A stretch of 64,000 nucleotides of DNA from Afipia sp. (GTDB lineage: Bacteria > Pseudomonadota > Alphaproteobacteria > Rhizobiales > Xanthobacteraceae): contig JANINQ010000021.1 of NCBI GenBank assembly GCA_024508675.1, positions 620,001 through 684,000 of the forward strand, given 5' to 3'. Of this stretch, positions 52,508 to 61,407 are shown piece by piece. A model generated the notes under the pieces. It did no database searches. It was given only the letters and a program-made list of their open reading frames with translations, and was not told where the DNA came from. Position numbers and translations under genes: made by a program. Each line of letters opens with the position of its first letter. The stretch's first letter is position 1.

Positions 52508-54973
52508 ATGCCATCTCTTCCTCTCTCCAGCCTGCGCATCGTTGAACTCGGATCGGGCGATACGCTCGGCTATTGCGGCAAGCTGTTTGCGGATTTCGGC
52601 GCGGAGGTCATCAAGATCGAACCGCAGGGCGGCGATCCCGGACGGCGCATTCCGCCGCTAGCCGATGCCGGCAGCGGACAGCGCGAGAGCATCACCTTCG
52701 CCTGGCTGAACACGAACAAGACAAGCATTGTCGCCGATCCGGAAACGGCGGACGGCGCGAGCCGCATTCTCGACCTGCTCGCCACCGCAGACCTGTTGCT
52801 CGACGCCCGGCATCCCGACGCAATCAAGACGTCGCAGATTTCGCATGATCGCCTGCGCAAGGCCGATCCCGGCCTCGCGATCACCGCGATCTCGTGGTTC
52901 GGCGAACATGGCCCCTATCGCAACTATCTCGCCACCGATTCCGTGTGCCGCAGCCTCGCGGGCCTTGTGAAACTCGTTGGTCCAATTGAAGGCCCGCCCG
53001 TGCTGCCGCGCGACGGCCAGATCGGCGTGGTCGGCGGGCTGACCGCGTTCATTCCGAGTCTTGCCGGTCTTTATGGATACGAACATGGCGCGCGCCGCTT
53101 CGCCGTCAACAATCTGGAAGCGATGCTGCACATCAGCGAGTTCGACACCGGACTTGCCCTTGAGTCCGGCTTCACGCGCCCCCGTCCCGGTATCAACCGC
53201 TTCGGGCGCGGCTATCCGAGCGGCAACTTCCAGACCAAGCATGGCTGGCTCGGCGTCACCGTGGTGACGCCAGCGCAATGGGTGGCCTTCTGCAAGATGC
53301 TGGACATGCCTGAATTGGGCGCCGATCCGAAATATTCGGCGACCATCGGCCGCTTCAATCATGCGGACGAACTGAAGGCGATCATCACACCGGCGCTGTT
53401 GAAGAAGACCGCGCTGGAGTGGTTCGAAATGGGCATCGAGTTGCGCCTGCCGCTCGCTGTCGTGCCCGACATGAAGGAACTGCTGGAGCAGGACGTGCAT
53501 CGCGAGCGCGGCGCATTCGGCAAAGTCGAAATCGGCTCGGCGTCGTTCGAGGGTCCGGTGCTGCCGCAATATCTGACCCGCTCGCGGCCCAAGCCGAACG
53601 GGCGCGCGCCGCTCCCCGGTGCGGACGACAAGGCGGCTCTCTCCGCACACAAGCGCAAGGCGACGCGTGCGGCGACACCGCAGGATGCGCTGCCGCTGAA
53701 AGGTTTGCGCGTCATCGATCTGACCATGGGCTGGGCGGGACCGACCGCGACACGCCAGATGGGCGACCTCGGCGCAGACATCATTAAAGTGGAGTCGTGC
53801 CAGTATCCCGACTGGTTCCGCGGCACCGACACACGCCCGCCCTATCATGAGGAGCGGACCTACGAGAAGACCTACTGGTTCCAGATGAACAACCGCAACA
53901 AGCGCGGCATCACGCTCGACCTCACCACCGAGGCAGGCCTGTCGCTGCTGAAGCGATTGATGAAGGACGCCGATGCGGTGATCGACAATTACGCCGCCGA
54001 CGTGATGCCCCGCCTCGGCCTCGGCGTCGAAGACATTCTCAAGATCAATCCGCGCCTGATCGTGGTGACCATGCCCGCGTTCGGCATGACCGGGAAATGG
54101 AGCGGCGTGCGTGCCTATGGCTCGACGCTGGAACAGGCATCGGGTTTGCCATCGGTGACCGGCGGCCCGGATGATCCGCCAGTGATGCAGCACGCAGCCA
54201 TCGGTGATCCGATCGGCGGGCTCAACGGTGCTGCCGCGCTATTGCTCGGCTTCATGGAGCAACGCAACACCGGACAAGGCCAGCATATCGATCTCAGCCA
54301 GGTCGAATGCATGCTGCCGATGGTCGCGCCGTCGATTCTCGAACAGTCTGCGACTGGCGCAACCAGCCCGCGCATCGGCAACCGCCATCTGCAATATGTC
54401 CCGAACGGATGTTTCCCCACACTCGGGATCGATCAGTGGCTGACCCTGTCGGTGCGTAACGATGATGAGTGGAAGGCACTCTGCGGCGTGATGCGGCGGG
54501 ACGATCTGGCGAACGATCCGTCGCTCGCGACCGCCGAAGGGCGGCGCGAACATGAAGACTCGATCGAGGTCGCGATCCGTCACTGGCTCGCCGATGTGCG
54601 CCCCGACATTGCGATGGTGACGTTGCAGAAAGCTGGTGTGCCCGCGGGCATCGCCAAGCTGCCTCAGGATCTCGCCAACGATCCGCATCTGCTCAAGACG
54701 GGTCACTGGCAGCCGAGCGACCGGCCGTTCATGGGTCCGCATCTGTTGCCATCGGTGGCCTATCGCGAAGGCGACAGCGAACTGCCCTATGCGATCACCG
54801 ACCTCGCGCCGACGCTGGGGCAGCACAATCACGAGGTGCTGCGCGAGGTTTTGGGATTGAGCGATACAGAGATCGCCGAACTTGAGCGCAATGAGGTGAT
54901 CGGCACCGAAGCGACGTTGCCTAAGCCGAAGGCAAAGAAGAGCGGCGGGAAGACCGCAAGCGCGGCGAGTTAG
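52508..54973 (+). CDS. Tandem-fused class III CoA-transferase (CaiB/BaiF family)
   Basis: Protein of 821 residues made of two family III CoA-transferase halves, about 1-395 and 398-810. ATG 52508 follows AGGGATCAA. The first half opens LRIVELGSGDTLGYCGKLFA and has GAEVIKIEP; the second opens LKGLRVIDLTMGWAGPTATR and has GADIIKVES. Each half keeps an aspartate in the catalytic position (Asp169 in LPRDGQIG; about 566 in AAIGDPIGG). Most family members are single-domain of about 400 residues that form interlocked dimers, so this is a pseudodimer fusion. It moves CoA between carboxylic acids; substrates unknown. Confidence 0.88.
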   Translation: MPSLPLSSLRIVELGSGDTLGYCGKLFADFGAEVIKIEPQGGDPGRRIPPLADAGSGQRESITFAWLNTNKTSIVADPETADGASRILDLLATADLLLDARHPDAIKTSQISHDRLRKADPGLAITAISWFGEHGPYRNYLATDSVCRSLAGLVKLVGPIEGPPVLPRDGQIGVVGGLTAFIPSLAGLYGYEHGARRFAVNNLEAMLHISEFDTGLALESGFTRPRPGINRFGRGYPSGNFQTKHGWLGVTVVTPAQWVAFCKMLDMPELGADPKYSATIGRFNHADELKAIITPALLKKTALEWFEMGIELRLPLAVVPDMKELLEQDVHRERGAFGKVEIGSASFEGPVLPQYLTRSRPKPNGRAPLPGADDKAALSAHKRKATRAATPQDALPLKGLRVIDLTMGWAGPTATRQMGDLGADIIKVESCQYPDWFRGTDTRPPYHEERTYEKTYWFQMNNRNKRGITLDLTTEAGLSLLKRLMKDADAVIDNYAADVMPRLGLGVEDILKINPRLIVVTMPAFGMTGKWSGVRAYGSTLEQASGLPSVTGGPDDPPVMQHAAIGDPIGGLNGAAALLLGFMEQRNTGQGQHIDLSQVECMLPMVAPSILEQSATGATSPRIGNRHLQYVPNGCFPTLGIDQWLTLSVRNDDEWKALCGVMRRDDLANDPSLATAEGRREHEDSIEVAIRHWLADVRPDIAMVTLQKAGVPAGIAKLPQDLANDPHLLKTGHWQPSDRPFMGPHLLPSVAYREGDSELPYAITDLAPTLGQHNHEVLREVLGLSDTEIAELERNEVIGTEATLPKPKAKKSGGKTASAAS

Positions 54974-54980
54974 GAGTTTT

Positions 54981-55100
54981 GTCGTCCCGGCGAAAGCCGG
55001 GACCCATACTCCCTGTCGTTGCAATTGAAATGACGAATTCGCAAACCCGCCGTTGAACACTTCATTCAGTGGTTGTGGTCCCGGCTTTCGCCGGGACAAC
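54981..55100. repeat. Palindromic intergenic repeat
   Basis: GTCGTCCCGGCGAAAGCCGG with GACCCATACTCCCT on the left and a matching TGGTCCCGGCTTTCGCCGG on the right. Each end is itself a CCCGGCGAAAGCCGGG hairpin. It is a close relative of the element at 52330-52436. Confidence 0.85.
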
Positions 55101-55136
55101 GCTGTGTGGAATATCGGTTTCATCGGCCTCCGATGC

Positions 55137-55213
55137 GTCATTGCGAGCGAAGCGAAGCAATCCACCGTTGATAAAGATGGATTGCTTCGTCGCTCACGCT
55201 CCTCGCAATGACG
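55137..55213. repeat. Palindromic intergenic repeat
   Basis: CGTCATTGCGAGCGAAGCGA with AGCAATCCA pairs with TGGATTGCTTCGTCGCTCAC and CTCGCAATGACG, enclosing about 15 bp. It is a different family from the adjoining element at 54981-55100 and very common in bacterial genomes of several phyla. Confidence 0.85.
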
Positions 55214-55225
55214 GATGGGGCCCGC

Positions 55226-55675
55226 TCAACTCCCCATGAACTGCATCACCACCTCGCGGCTATGCGGCCGCGTGCGGTGTTCGATCAGATAGATCGCCTG
55301 CCAGGTGCCGAGCGCGAGCGCGCCGTCGATCACTGGCATTTGCAGACTGACCGAGGTCAGCATGGTCTTGATATGCGCCGGCATGTCATCCGGTCCCTCG
55401 ACGGTGTGACGCCAGCCGCCGTCGTCGGGTGCAAGACGCCGTAGCGACGTCAGCAGATCCGCAAGCACGTCAGGATCGGCATTTTCCTGAACGGTCAGCG
55501 ATGCGGAGGTGTGGCGGATAAAGAGATTGATGCTGCCGTTGCTGCCGCCCGCCTCGCGCAGGAAGCGCGCGACCTCGCGCGTGATGTCGATGAAACTCTC
55601 GCCTTTTGCCGGCACGGTCAAAACCGATGTGGCGACCATTTCAATCAAAGTTGAAGTCACGGCTGTGTGTTTCAT
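55226..55675 (-). CDS. yjbQ: YjbQ / UPF0047 family protein
   Basis: Small cytosolic protein of 149 residues; ATG 55675 is preceded by GGAACGGGAT. It has the family blocks SINLFIRHTSASLTVQENAD (conserved His and Glu), WRHTVEGPDDMPAHIKTML and the terminal LALGTWQAIYLIEHRTRPHS. Some homologues have weak thiamine-phosphate synthase activity, but the physiological role is open. It is convergent with a repeat region and divergent from the DUF3551 gene. Confidence 0.9.
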   Translation of the reverse strand: MKHTAVTSTLIEMVATSVLTVPAKGESFIDITREVARFLREAGGSNGSINLFIRHTSASLTVQENADPDVLADLLTSLRRLAPDDGGWRHTVEGPDDMPAHIKTMLTSVSLQMPVIDGALALGTWQAIYLIEHRTRPHSREVVMQFMGS

Positions 55676-55749
55676 ATCCCGTTCCATCCCGCCTGCCGGA
55701 ACCCAAATCGGCGCGCCCGGTTTAATCCTCCGGACCCAGGGAGGAAACC

Positions 55750-56019
55750 ATGAAGACCGTCTTCATTCTCGCCGTCACCGCAGCCTGCCTTGCGGCACCA
55801 GCCATTAGCCGCGCCGACCCTCCTGTCGGAGCGACCGCGCCCTTGGCCGGTGCGACGGAGAACAAGGCCTTCTGCATCCGGACCAAGGGCGATCGCGCGC
55901 GTCCCGGCGACTGCCTGTTTGCATCCTATCAGGAGTGCAAGACCTCGATCGCCGCCGTCTATGCGGAATGCTACCGCAATCCGCGAGCGGCCAATGCACA
56001 GGCGCCGAGGCGGCAATAG
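55750..56019 (+). CDS. Secreted DUF3551 small protein
   Basis: Protein of 89 residues with a signal peptide (MKTVFILAVTAACLAAPAIS) and ATG 55750 after GGGAGGAAACC. The mature part has four cysteines in a FCIRTKGDRARPGDCLFASY, QECKTSIAAVYAECYRNP pattern, the DUF3551 signature that is nearly confined to Bradyrhizobium-type Rhizobiales and used here as a taxonomic clue. Function unknown. Confidence 0.8.
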   Translation: MKTVFILAVTAACLAAPAISRADPPVGATAPLAGATENKAFCIRTKGDRARPGDCLFASYQECKTSIAAVYAECYRNPRAANAQAPRRQ

Positions 56020-56037
56020 GTCGAGCACAGCCTTCGC

Positions 56038-56457
56038 CTAAAGCCGCGCAATCGTCGCCGGGTCTTCGTCGCCGCCGTAATATTTGTCGAGGACCGCACG
56101 GAACGCGGCGTTGTCATCGCTCGTCCGCGCAAACAGCGTCATGGACGATCTCAGCTTCATATCGTCCGGCGATCCCATGATCGCAGCGATGTTGGTACCG
56201 CTCGCGGCATTCACAAGCTGCGCGCATTCGCGCAGCCGCTTTCCGAGAACAGGATGGGCAAGATAAGCCTCCGCCTCTGCGCGTAAAACGATGGCATATT
56301 TCTGGGCCATCGCACTGAAACCAAGGCCTTCGATCTGGGGGAAGATGAACCACATCCAGTGGCTCTGCTTGCGGCCCGCGCGCAGCTCCGCGACAACCCG
56401 CGGATAGACCGGCTCCTGCGCATCGACAAACCGCTGAAGGTTGAACGGATCGCTCAT
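56038..56457 (-). CDS. DUF1810 family protein
   Basis: Protein of 139 residues with the DUF1810 blocks FNLQRFVDAQEPVYPRVVAE, GRKQSHWMWFIFPQIEGLGF, then YLAHPVLGKRLRECAQLV and DDMKLRSSMTLFA. The family is widespread and of unknown function; older annotation as calpastatin is not informative. It is convergent with DUF3551, 18 bp apart. Confidence 0.9.
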   Translation of the reverse strand: MSDPFNLQRFVDAQEPVYPRVVAELRAGRKQSHWMWFIFPQIEGLGFSAMAQKYAIVLRAEAEAYLAHPVLGKRLRECAQLVNAASGTNIAAIMGSPDDMKLRSSMTLFARTSDDNAAFRAVLDKYYGGDEDPATIARL

Positions 56458-56511
56458 CGCCTGCCGTCAAGCTTTGCCGGACCGGTTCGTTCCCGAAACG
56501 GCCTCGGCCGG

Positions 56512-57462
56512 TTACGACGGCGAACGCTCTGTGAGGAACGCCTGATAGGCGCGCGCCATGCCGTCCTCAAGGGAGGTCGATGCCCGCCAGCCGAAATTCG
56601 CAAGCTTGCCGACATCCAGCAGTTTGCGCGGCGTGCCGTCCGGCTTCGAGGTGTCGAACGTAATCTCGCCGGTATAGCCCACGGTCTTTGCCACCACCCG
56701 GGCGAAGTCCGCGATGGAAATATCTTCTCCGGTGCCGACGTTGATCAGGCCGCCCTCGGAATAATTTTTCATCAGATGGACGGACGCGTCGGCCATGTCG
56801 TCGACATAAAGAAATTCGCGCCGTGGTGTGCCCGTTCCCCACACCACAACCTCGCGCGCGCCGCTTTCCTTCGCCTCATGGAAGCGGCGGATCAGCGCCG
56901 CGACCACATGGCTGTATTCGGGGTGATAGTTGTCGCCGGGGCCATAAAGATTGGTCGGCATGATGCTGATGAAGTCGCTGCCATACTGGTCGCGGTAGGC
57001 TTCCGCCATCTTGACGCCCGCGATCTTGGCGATCGCGTAAGGCTCATTGGTCGGCTCCAGCGTATCGGTGAGCAGCGAATCCTCGCGCAGCGGCTGCGGC
57101 GCCAGCTTCGGATAAATGCAGGAAGAGCCGAGAAACAGCAGCTTTTCGACGCCATGCACATGCGCGGCATGGATCACGTTGGTCGCGATCAGCAGGTTCT
57201 CATAGATGAATTCGGCGCGCAGCGTGTTGTTGGCGACAATGCCGCCGACCTTGGCGGCGGCATGAAACACGACCTGCGGGCGATTGGCGGAGAACCACCG
57301 GGTGACCGCAGCCTGATCGAGCAGATCCAGCTCGCTCCTCGGCGCGGTCAGGACCTCGACATTCTCGCGGGCAAGACGGCGGACGATGGCGCTGCCCACC
57401 ATTCCGCGGTGGCCGGCGACAAACACACGCTTGCCCTTCAGTTCAAACGGTAAGGAAGCCAT
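56512..57462 (-). CDS. fcl: GDP-L-fucose synthase
   Basis: Epimerase-reductase of 316 residues from ATG 57462 ([20 protein letters not shown]); an ATG three codons earlier is possible. It makes GDP-L-fucose from GDP-4-keto-6-deoxymannose with [58 protein letters not shown] (Tyr and Lys) and [19 protein letters not shown] are diagnostic. The expected partner gmd is not next to it in this window, so its substrate must come from a gene elsewhere. Confidence 0.93.
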   Translation of the reverse strand: MASLPFELKGKRVFVAGHRGMVGSAIVRRLARENVEVLTAPRSELDLLDQAAVTRWFSANRPQVVFHAAAKVGGIVANNTLRAEFIYENLLIATNVIHAAHVHGVEKLLFLGSSCIYPKLAPQPLREDSLLTDTLEPTNEPYAIAKIAGVKMAEAYRDQYGSDFISIMPTNLYGPGDNYHPEYSHVVAALIRRFHEAKESGAREVVVWGTGTPRREFLYVDDMADASVHLMKNYSEGGLINVGTGEDISIADFARVVAKTVGYTGEITFDTSKPDGTPRKLLDVGKLANFGWRASTSLEDGMARAYQAFLTERSPS

Positions 57463-57830
57463 GGCGATCACATGCAGTCTTCAGTTTGGGTAGATTATTT
57501 TTTCAGCAGGCGGTCCAATCGCACCTGCAGGTTCGTTGTTCGCACCCCCCATGCGACAAACTGGCAGAAATGCCGATAGCAGGAAAAGCCAATCGTGCAA
57601 TACCGGCATATGCGGGTTATGGCACGCCAAGGCAAGAAAAACCGAATCCACGCGGGTTTGGCCCGGCCAGTTAAGCATTCCTCTTAAGGCCTCAAGACCG
57701 GGCTTGCGGCCCGCGGACCGTTGGACCACAATCCGGCCCATGAAACGGCCCGTGGGGTACAGGATCGAAAATCCTGACCATTCATGACAAGAACAGGCCG
57801 ATCACAAAAGAGATCTTAAGGGAGATCAAT
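57463..57830. other. Gene-free stretch with the predicted livK promoter region
   Basis: About 370 bp between divergent fcl and livK. I see no gene or clear repeat. A moderately AT-rich segment lies at 57483-57560 near fcl. The last bases before livK hold a strong ribosome site (AAGGGAGATCAAT). Promoter elements could not be fixed by eye. Confidence 0.5.
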
Positions 57831-59066
57831 ATGCGTAAATTGATGATGGCCGCGGCGTTCGCGCTTCCCATGATGGGCGGTGCGGCGATGGCGCAGGATA
57901 CCGTGAAAATCGGTTACATCGACCCGCTGTCCGGCGGCGGCGCCAGCGTCGGCGAAGTCGGCCTCAAGACCTTCCAGTTCCTGGCCGAAGAGCTGAACGC
58001 CAAGGGCGGCATCCTCGGCAAGAAGGTCGAAATCGTTCCGCTCGATAACAAGACCAATCCGCAGGAATCGCTGATCCAGGCGCAGAAGGCGATCGACTCC
58101 GGCGTCCGCTTCATCACCCAGGGCAACGGCTCGTCGGTGGCAGGCGCGCTCGCCGACTTCGTCAGCAAATACAACGAACGCAACCCCGGCAAGGAAGTGC
58201 TCTACTTCAACTACGCCGCGGTCGATCCGATCCTGACCAACGAGAAGTGCAGCTTCCCGCATTTCCGCTGGGACGCGAACTCCGACATCAAGATGGAAGC
58301 GCTCACCAACTACATGAAGGGCGTTCCCTCCATCAAGAAGCTCTACCTGATCAACCAGGACTACTCGTTCGGCGAATCCGTGCGCACCACCGCCCGCGCG
58401 ATGCTGAAGGAAAAGCGTCCTGACATCGAGATCGTCGGCGACGAAAAGCACCCGCTGCTGAAGATCACCGACTTCGCGCCCTACATCGCCAAGATCAAGG
58501 CATCCGGCGCGGATACCGTCATCACCGGCAACTGGGGACAGGACTTCGCGCTGCTGCTGAAGGCGGCCGCTGACGCCGGTCTCAAGGTGGGCTGGTACAC
58601 CTACTACGCAGGCGGCGCCGGTGGCCCGACCGCGATCAAGCAGGGCAACCTGAACGATCAGGTCTTCACCATCGTCGAAGGCGTTGCCAACCTCGACCAC
58701 AAGGAGTCGATGGACCTCGAGAAGGCTTTCCGCGCGAAATATAACGGCCAGACCTTCTGGTATCCGCGCGCGGCCAACGAAATGCGCATGCTCGCGCTGG
58801 CTGCCGAGAAGGCCAAGTCACTTGAGCCTGTGAAGGTTGCCGCGGCGCTCGAAGGCCTCGAGTTCGAGGTTTTCAACGGCGGCAAGGGCTTCATGCGCAA
58901 GGACGACCACCAGTTCTTCCAGCCGATGTACGTCGCGCAGTTCGGCGAACTGAAGAACAAGGAGCCGTTCGACGAAGAAAAGACCGGCTGGGGCTGGAAG
59001 GTGGCGGCCAAGATCGACACCGACAAGACCGTCCTGCCGACCACCTGCAAGATGACCCGCCCGTAA
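57831..59066 (+). CDS. livK: Branched-chain amino acid-type ABC transporter, substrate-binding protein
   Basis: Periplasmic binding protein of 411 residues with a Sec signal peptide (MRKLMMAAAFALPMMGGAAM, cleavage likely after AMA). The mature protein begins DTVKIGYIDPLSGGGASVGE, with ALADFVSKYNERNPGKEVLY and IKKLYLINQDYSFGESVR in the two lobes. Peripla_BP_6 family; ligand may be a branched-chain amino acid, amide or aromatic acid. It leads the livKHMGF operon, separated from livH by a strong hairpin. Confidence 0.9.
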   Translation: MRKLMMAAAFALPMMGGAAMAQDTVKIGYIDPLSGGGASVGEVGLKTFQFLAEELNAKGGILGKKVEIVPLDNKTNPQESLIQAQKAIDSGVRFITQGNGSSVAGALADFVSKYNERNPGKEVLYFNYAAVDPILTNEKCSFPHFRWDANSDIKMEALTNYMKGVPSIKKLYLINQDYSFGESVRTTARAMLKEKRPDIEIVGDEKHPLLKITDFAPYIAKIKASGADTVITGNWGQDFALLLKAAADAGLKVGWYTYYAGGAGGPTAIKQGNLNDQVFTIVEGVANLDHKESMDLEKAFRAKYNGQTFWYPRAANEMRMLALAAEKAKSLEPVKVAAALEGLEFEVFNGGKGFMRKDDHQFFQPMYVAQFGELKNKEPFDEEKTGWGWKVAAKIDTDKTVLPTTCKMTRP

Positions 59067-59098
59067 GAGGCAAGGCAAAATCCTTCACCTGCTAATTG

Positions 59099-59127
59099 CG
59101 CTCACCCCGGTTCCGCCGGGGTGAGCG
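59099..59127. terminator. Strong hairpin between livK and livH
   Basis: CGCTCACCCCGG and CCGGGGTGAGCG form a perfect 12 bp stem around TTCCG. No T-run follows, so it is more likely a 3'-end stabiliser or processing site than a full terminator. Such elements usually keep binding-protein mRNA more abundant than that of the permeases. Confidence 0.7.
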
Positions 59128-59161
59128 AGACCTTCACGTATCCGGGGGGAGTGCTGGGGTC

Positions 59162-60109
59162 GTGCTCGAGCTCATTGTCATATCCACGTTGAACAGCATC
59201 CTGTTCGGGATGCTGCTGTTCCTGATGGCCAGCGGCCTGACGGTCATCTTCAGCATGCTCGGCGTGCTGAACTTCGCGCATGCGAGCTTCTATATGCTCG
59301 GCGCATTTTTCGGATTTCAGATCAGCCGCTGGTTCGGGTTCTGGCCCGCTCTGCTGATCGCGCCGATTCTCGCGGGCCTCATCGGCGCCGCGGTCGAGCG
59401 CTACGGCCTGCGCCGCGTCCATCGCAATGGCCATGTCGCCGAACTGCTGTTCACCTTCGGGCTGGCGTTCGCGATCGAGGAAGTCGTGCAGATCATCTGG
59501 GGCAAGAGCCCGGTGGATTTCCGCGTGCCGCCGTCGCTGGACTTCCCGGCCTTCACGGTGTTCTCGACCAACTATCCCGCCTACAAGATTTTCATGCTGG
59601 CGGTCTCGGTGGCGATCTTCGTGGCGCTGCTGGTCGCACTCAAGAAAACCCGCGTCGGCATGATCGTCCAGGCCGCCCTCACCCATCCGCACATGGTCGG
59701 CCATCTCGGCCACAATGTCGGGCGCATCTTCATGATGGTGTTCGGCGTCGGCACCGCGCTCGCCGCGGTCGCGGGCGTGATCGCGGGACCGGCGCTGGTC
59801 ACCCAGTCGAACATGGCCGGGCTTCTCGGCCCGATCCTGTTCGTGGTGGTGGTGGTCGGCGGCCTCGGCTCGCTGCCCGGCGCGTTCATCGCCTCGCTGC
59901 TGATCGGCTTCGTGCAGACCTTCGCCGTGTCGATGAACGGCTCGCTCGCGGAAGTGTTCGGACCGCTCAGCCCCGCCTGGTCCTCGACCTGGGTTGCCGA
60001 TATCTGGAATGTTACCGTCGCACAGATCGCGCCGATCATGCCCTATTTGCTGCTGGTGCTGATCCTGGCGTTCCGTCCGATGGGTCTTTTGGGGACGCGT
60101 GAAACATGA
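59162..60109 (+). CDS. livH: LivH-type ABC transporter permease
   Basis: Inner-membrane permease of 315 residues, started at GTG 59162 (LELIVISTLNSILFGMLLFL) behind GGGGGGA; the frame is open further upstream but runs into the hairpin. About eight hydrophobic segments, with LMASGLTVIFSMLGVLNFAH and the conserved ALTHPHMVGHLGHNVGRIF coupling-loop region, where canonical LivH has ALREDRxAA. Overlaps livM by 4 bp (ATGA). Confidence 0.92.
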   Translation: MLELIVISTLNSILFGMLLFLMASGLTVIFSMLGVLNFAHASFYMLGAFFGFQISRWFGFWPALLIAPILAGLIGAAVERYGLRRVHRNGHVAELLFTFGLAFAIEEVVQIIWGKSPVDFRVPPSLDFPAFTVFSTNYPAYKIFMLAVSVAIFVALLVALKKTRVGMIVQAALTHPHMVGHLGHNVGRIFMMVFGVGTALAAVAGVIAGPALVTQSNMAGLLGPILFVVVVVGGLGSLPGAFIASLLIGFVQTFAVSMNGSLAEVFGPLSPAWSSTWVADIWNVTVAQIAPIMPYLLLVLILAFRPMGLLGTRET

Positions 60110-61407
60110 GCGAGATCACCAACCGCGCCGCGCCTCCGCCGCCGACCGCTGCCGAAAAACTGAAGTTCTACGGTCTCTGGATTGCCACCGCGATCTTCCT
60201 GCTGGTGCTGCCGAAGGTCTTCGGTTCGGGCGGCGCCCTGACCACGTTCAGCCTGATCGGCATCTCGATCATCTTCGCGCTGTCCTACAACATCCTGCTC
60301 GGCCAAACCGGCATGCTGTCGTTCGGCCACGCAGTCTATTACGGCATCGGCGGCTTCCTGGTCATCCATGCCATCAACATCATCGGCGGCAACAAGTGGC
60401 CGATCCCGCTGCCGTTCGTGCCGCTGATCGGCGGCCTGACCGGCCTCGCCTTCGCCATCCTGCTCGGCTGGGTCTCGACCCAGCGTTCCGGCACCGCCTT
60501 CGCGATGATCTCGCTCGGCGTCGCCGAACTCGTCGCCTCCTCCGCGCTGATCCTGCGGACCTTCTTCGGCGGCGAAGCCGGCATCTCCGCCAACCGCACC
60601 AAGCTGCTGAAATTCTTCGACTGGAATTTCGGCCCGCAGATCCAGATCTATTATCTGGTCGCGGCCTGGACGCTGATCTGCATGATCGCGATGTACGCCC
60701 TGACGCGCACGCCACTCGGGCGCATGTGCAACGCGGTCCGCGACAATCCGGAACGCGTGCAGTTCGTCGGCTACGATCCGCATGTGGTGCGTTACATCGC
60801 GTTCTGCTTCTCCGGCTTCTTCGCCGGCATCGCAGGCGCGCTGGCCGCCATCAACTTCGAGATCGCGAACTCGGCCTATCTCGGCGCGGTGCAGTCCGGA
60901 ACAGTGCTGTTCGCGGCCTATATCGGCGGCATCGGTTTCTTCATCGGGCCTGTCGTCGGCGCGATCTTCGTCACCATTCTGTCGCTCGGCCTCAGCGACC
61001 TCACGACGGTGTGGCAGCTCTACTTCGGCCTGATCTTCATTGCGGTGGTGGTGTTCGCGCCCGGCGGCATCACCGGCCTTTTGATGATGCATCGTCCGCT
61101 GGTGCGCAGCGGCATGCTGGGACGGGTGATCCCATCCTATCTGGTGGCGCTTGTCCCCACGCTGGCGCTGCTGCTCGGACTGATGCTCGGCATCGAGTCC
61201 ATCGTGCACTACACCATGAACTCCATGGAAGATCCGAACATCAAGGCGTTCGGCATTCCGTTCAACGCCGCAAGCCCCGTGACATGGGCCGCATCGGTGA
61301 TCCTGATCGTCGGCGGCTTCATGGTCGCGCGGATGACATGGAAGCGGATCGCCGTGGCCTGGGATGAGGCGCTGACCGCGGCGCGCGCGAAGGAGATGGC
61401 CGTATGA
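60106..61407 (+). CDS. livM: LivM-type ABC transporter permease
   Basis: Second permease, 433 residues, with about ten hydrophobic segments. Family blocks are YNILLGQTGMLSFGHAVYYG, TRTPLGRMCNAVRDNPERVQ (coupling loop) and GIAGALAAINFEIANSAYLG. The C-terminal extension with two further helices (about 345-425) is longer than in E. coli LivM. Overlaps livH and livG by 4 bp each. Confidence 0.92.
   Translation: MSEITNRAAPPPPTAAEKLKFYGLWIATAIFLLVLPKVFGSGGALTTFSLIGISIIFALSYNILLGQTGMLSFGHAVYYGIGGFLVIHAINIIGGNKWPIPLPFVPLIGGLTGLAFAILLGWVSTQRSGTAFAMISLGVAELVASSALILRTFFGGEAGISANRTKLLKFFDWNFGPQIQIYYLVAAWTLICMIAMYALTRTPLGRMCNAVRDNPERVQFVGYDPHVVRYIAFCFSGFFAGIAGALAAINFEIANSAYLGAVQSGTVLFAAYIGGIGFFIGPVVGAIFVTILSLGLSDLTTVWQLYFGLIFIAVVVFAPGGITGLLMMHRPLVRSGMLGRVIPSYLVALVPTLALLLGLMLGIESIVHYTMNSMEDPNIKAFGIPFNAASPVTWAASVILIVGGFMVARMTWKRIAVAWDEALTAARAKEMAV

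Noticed and set aside
60099-61367. A 422-codon open frame overlapping livM in another phase
   Set aside because: Very arginine- and histidine-rich, overlaps a coupled, conserved permease gene with intact ATGA overlaps on both sides.
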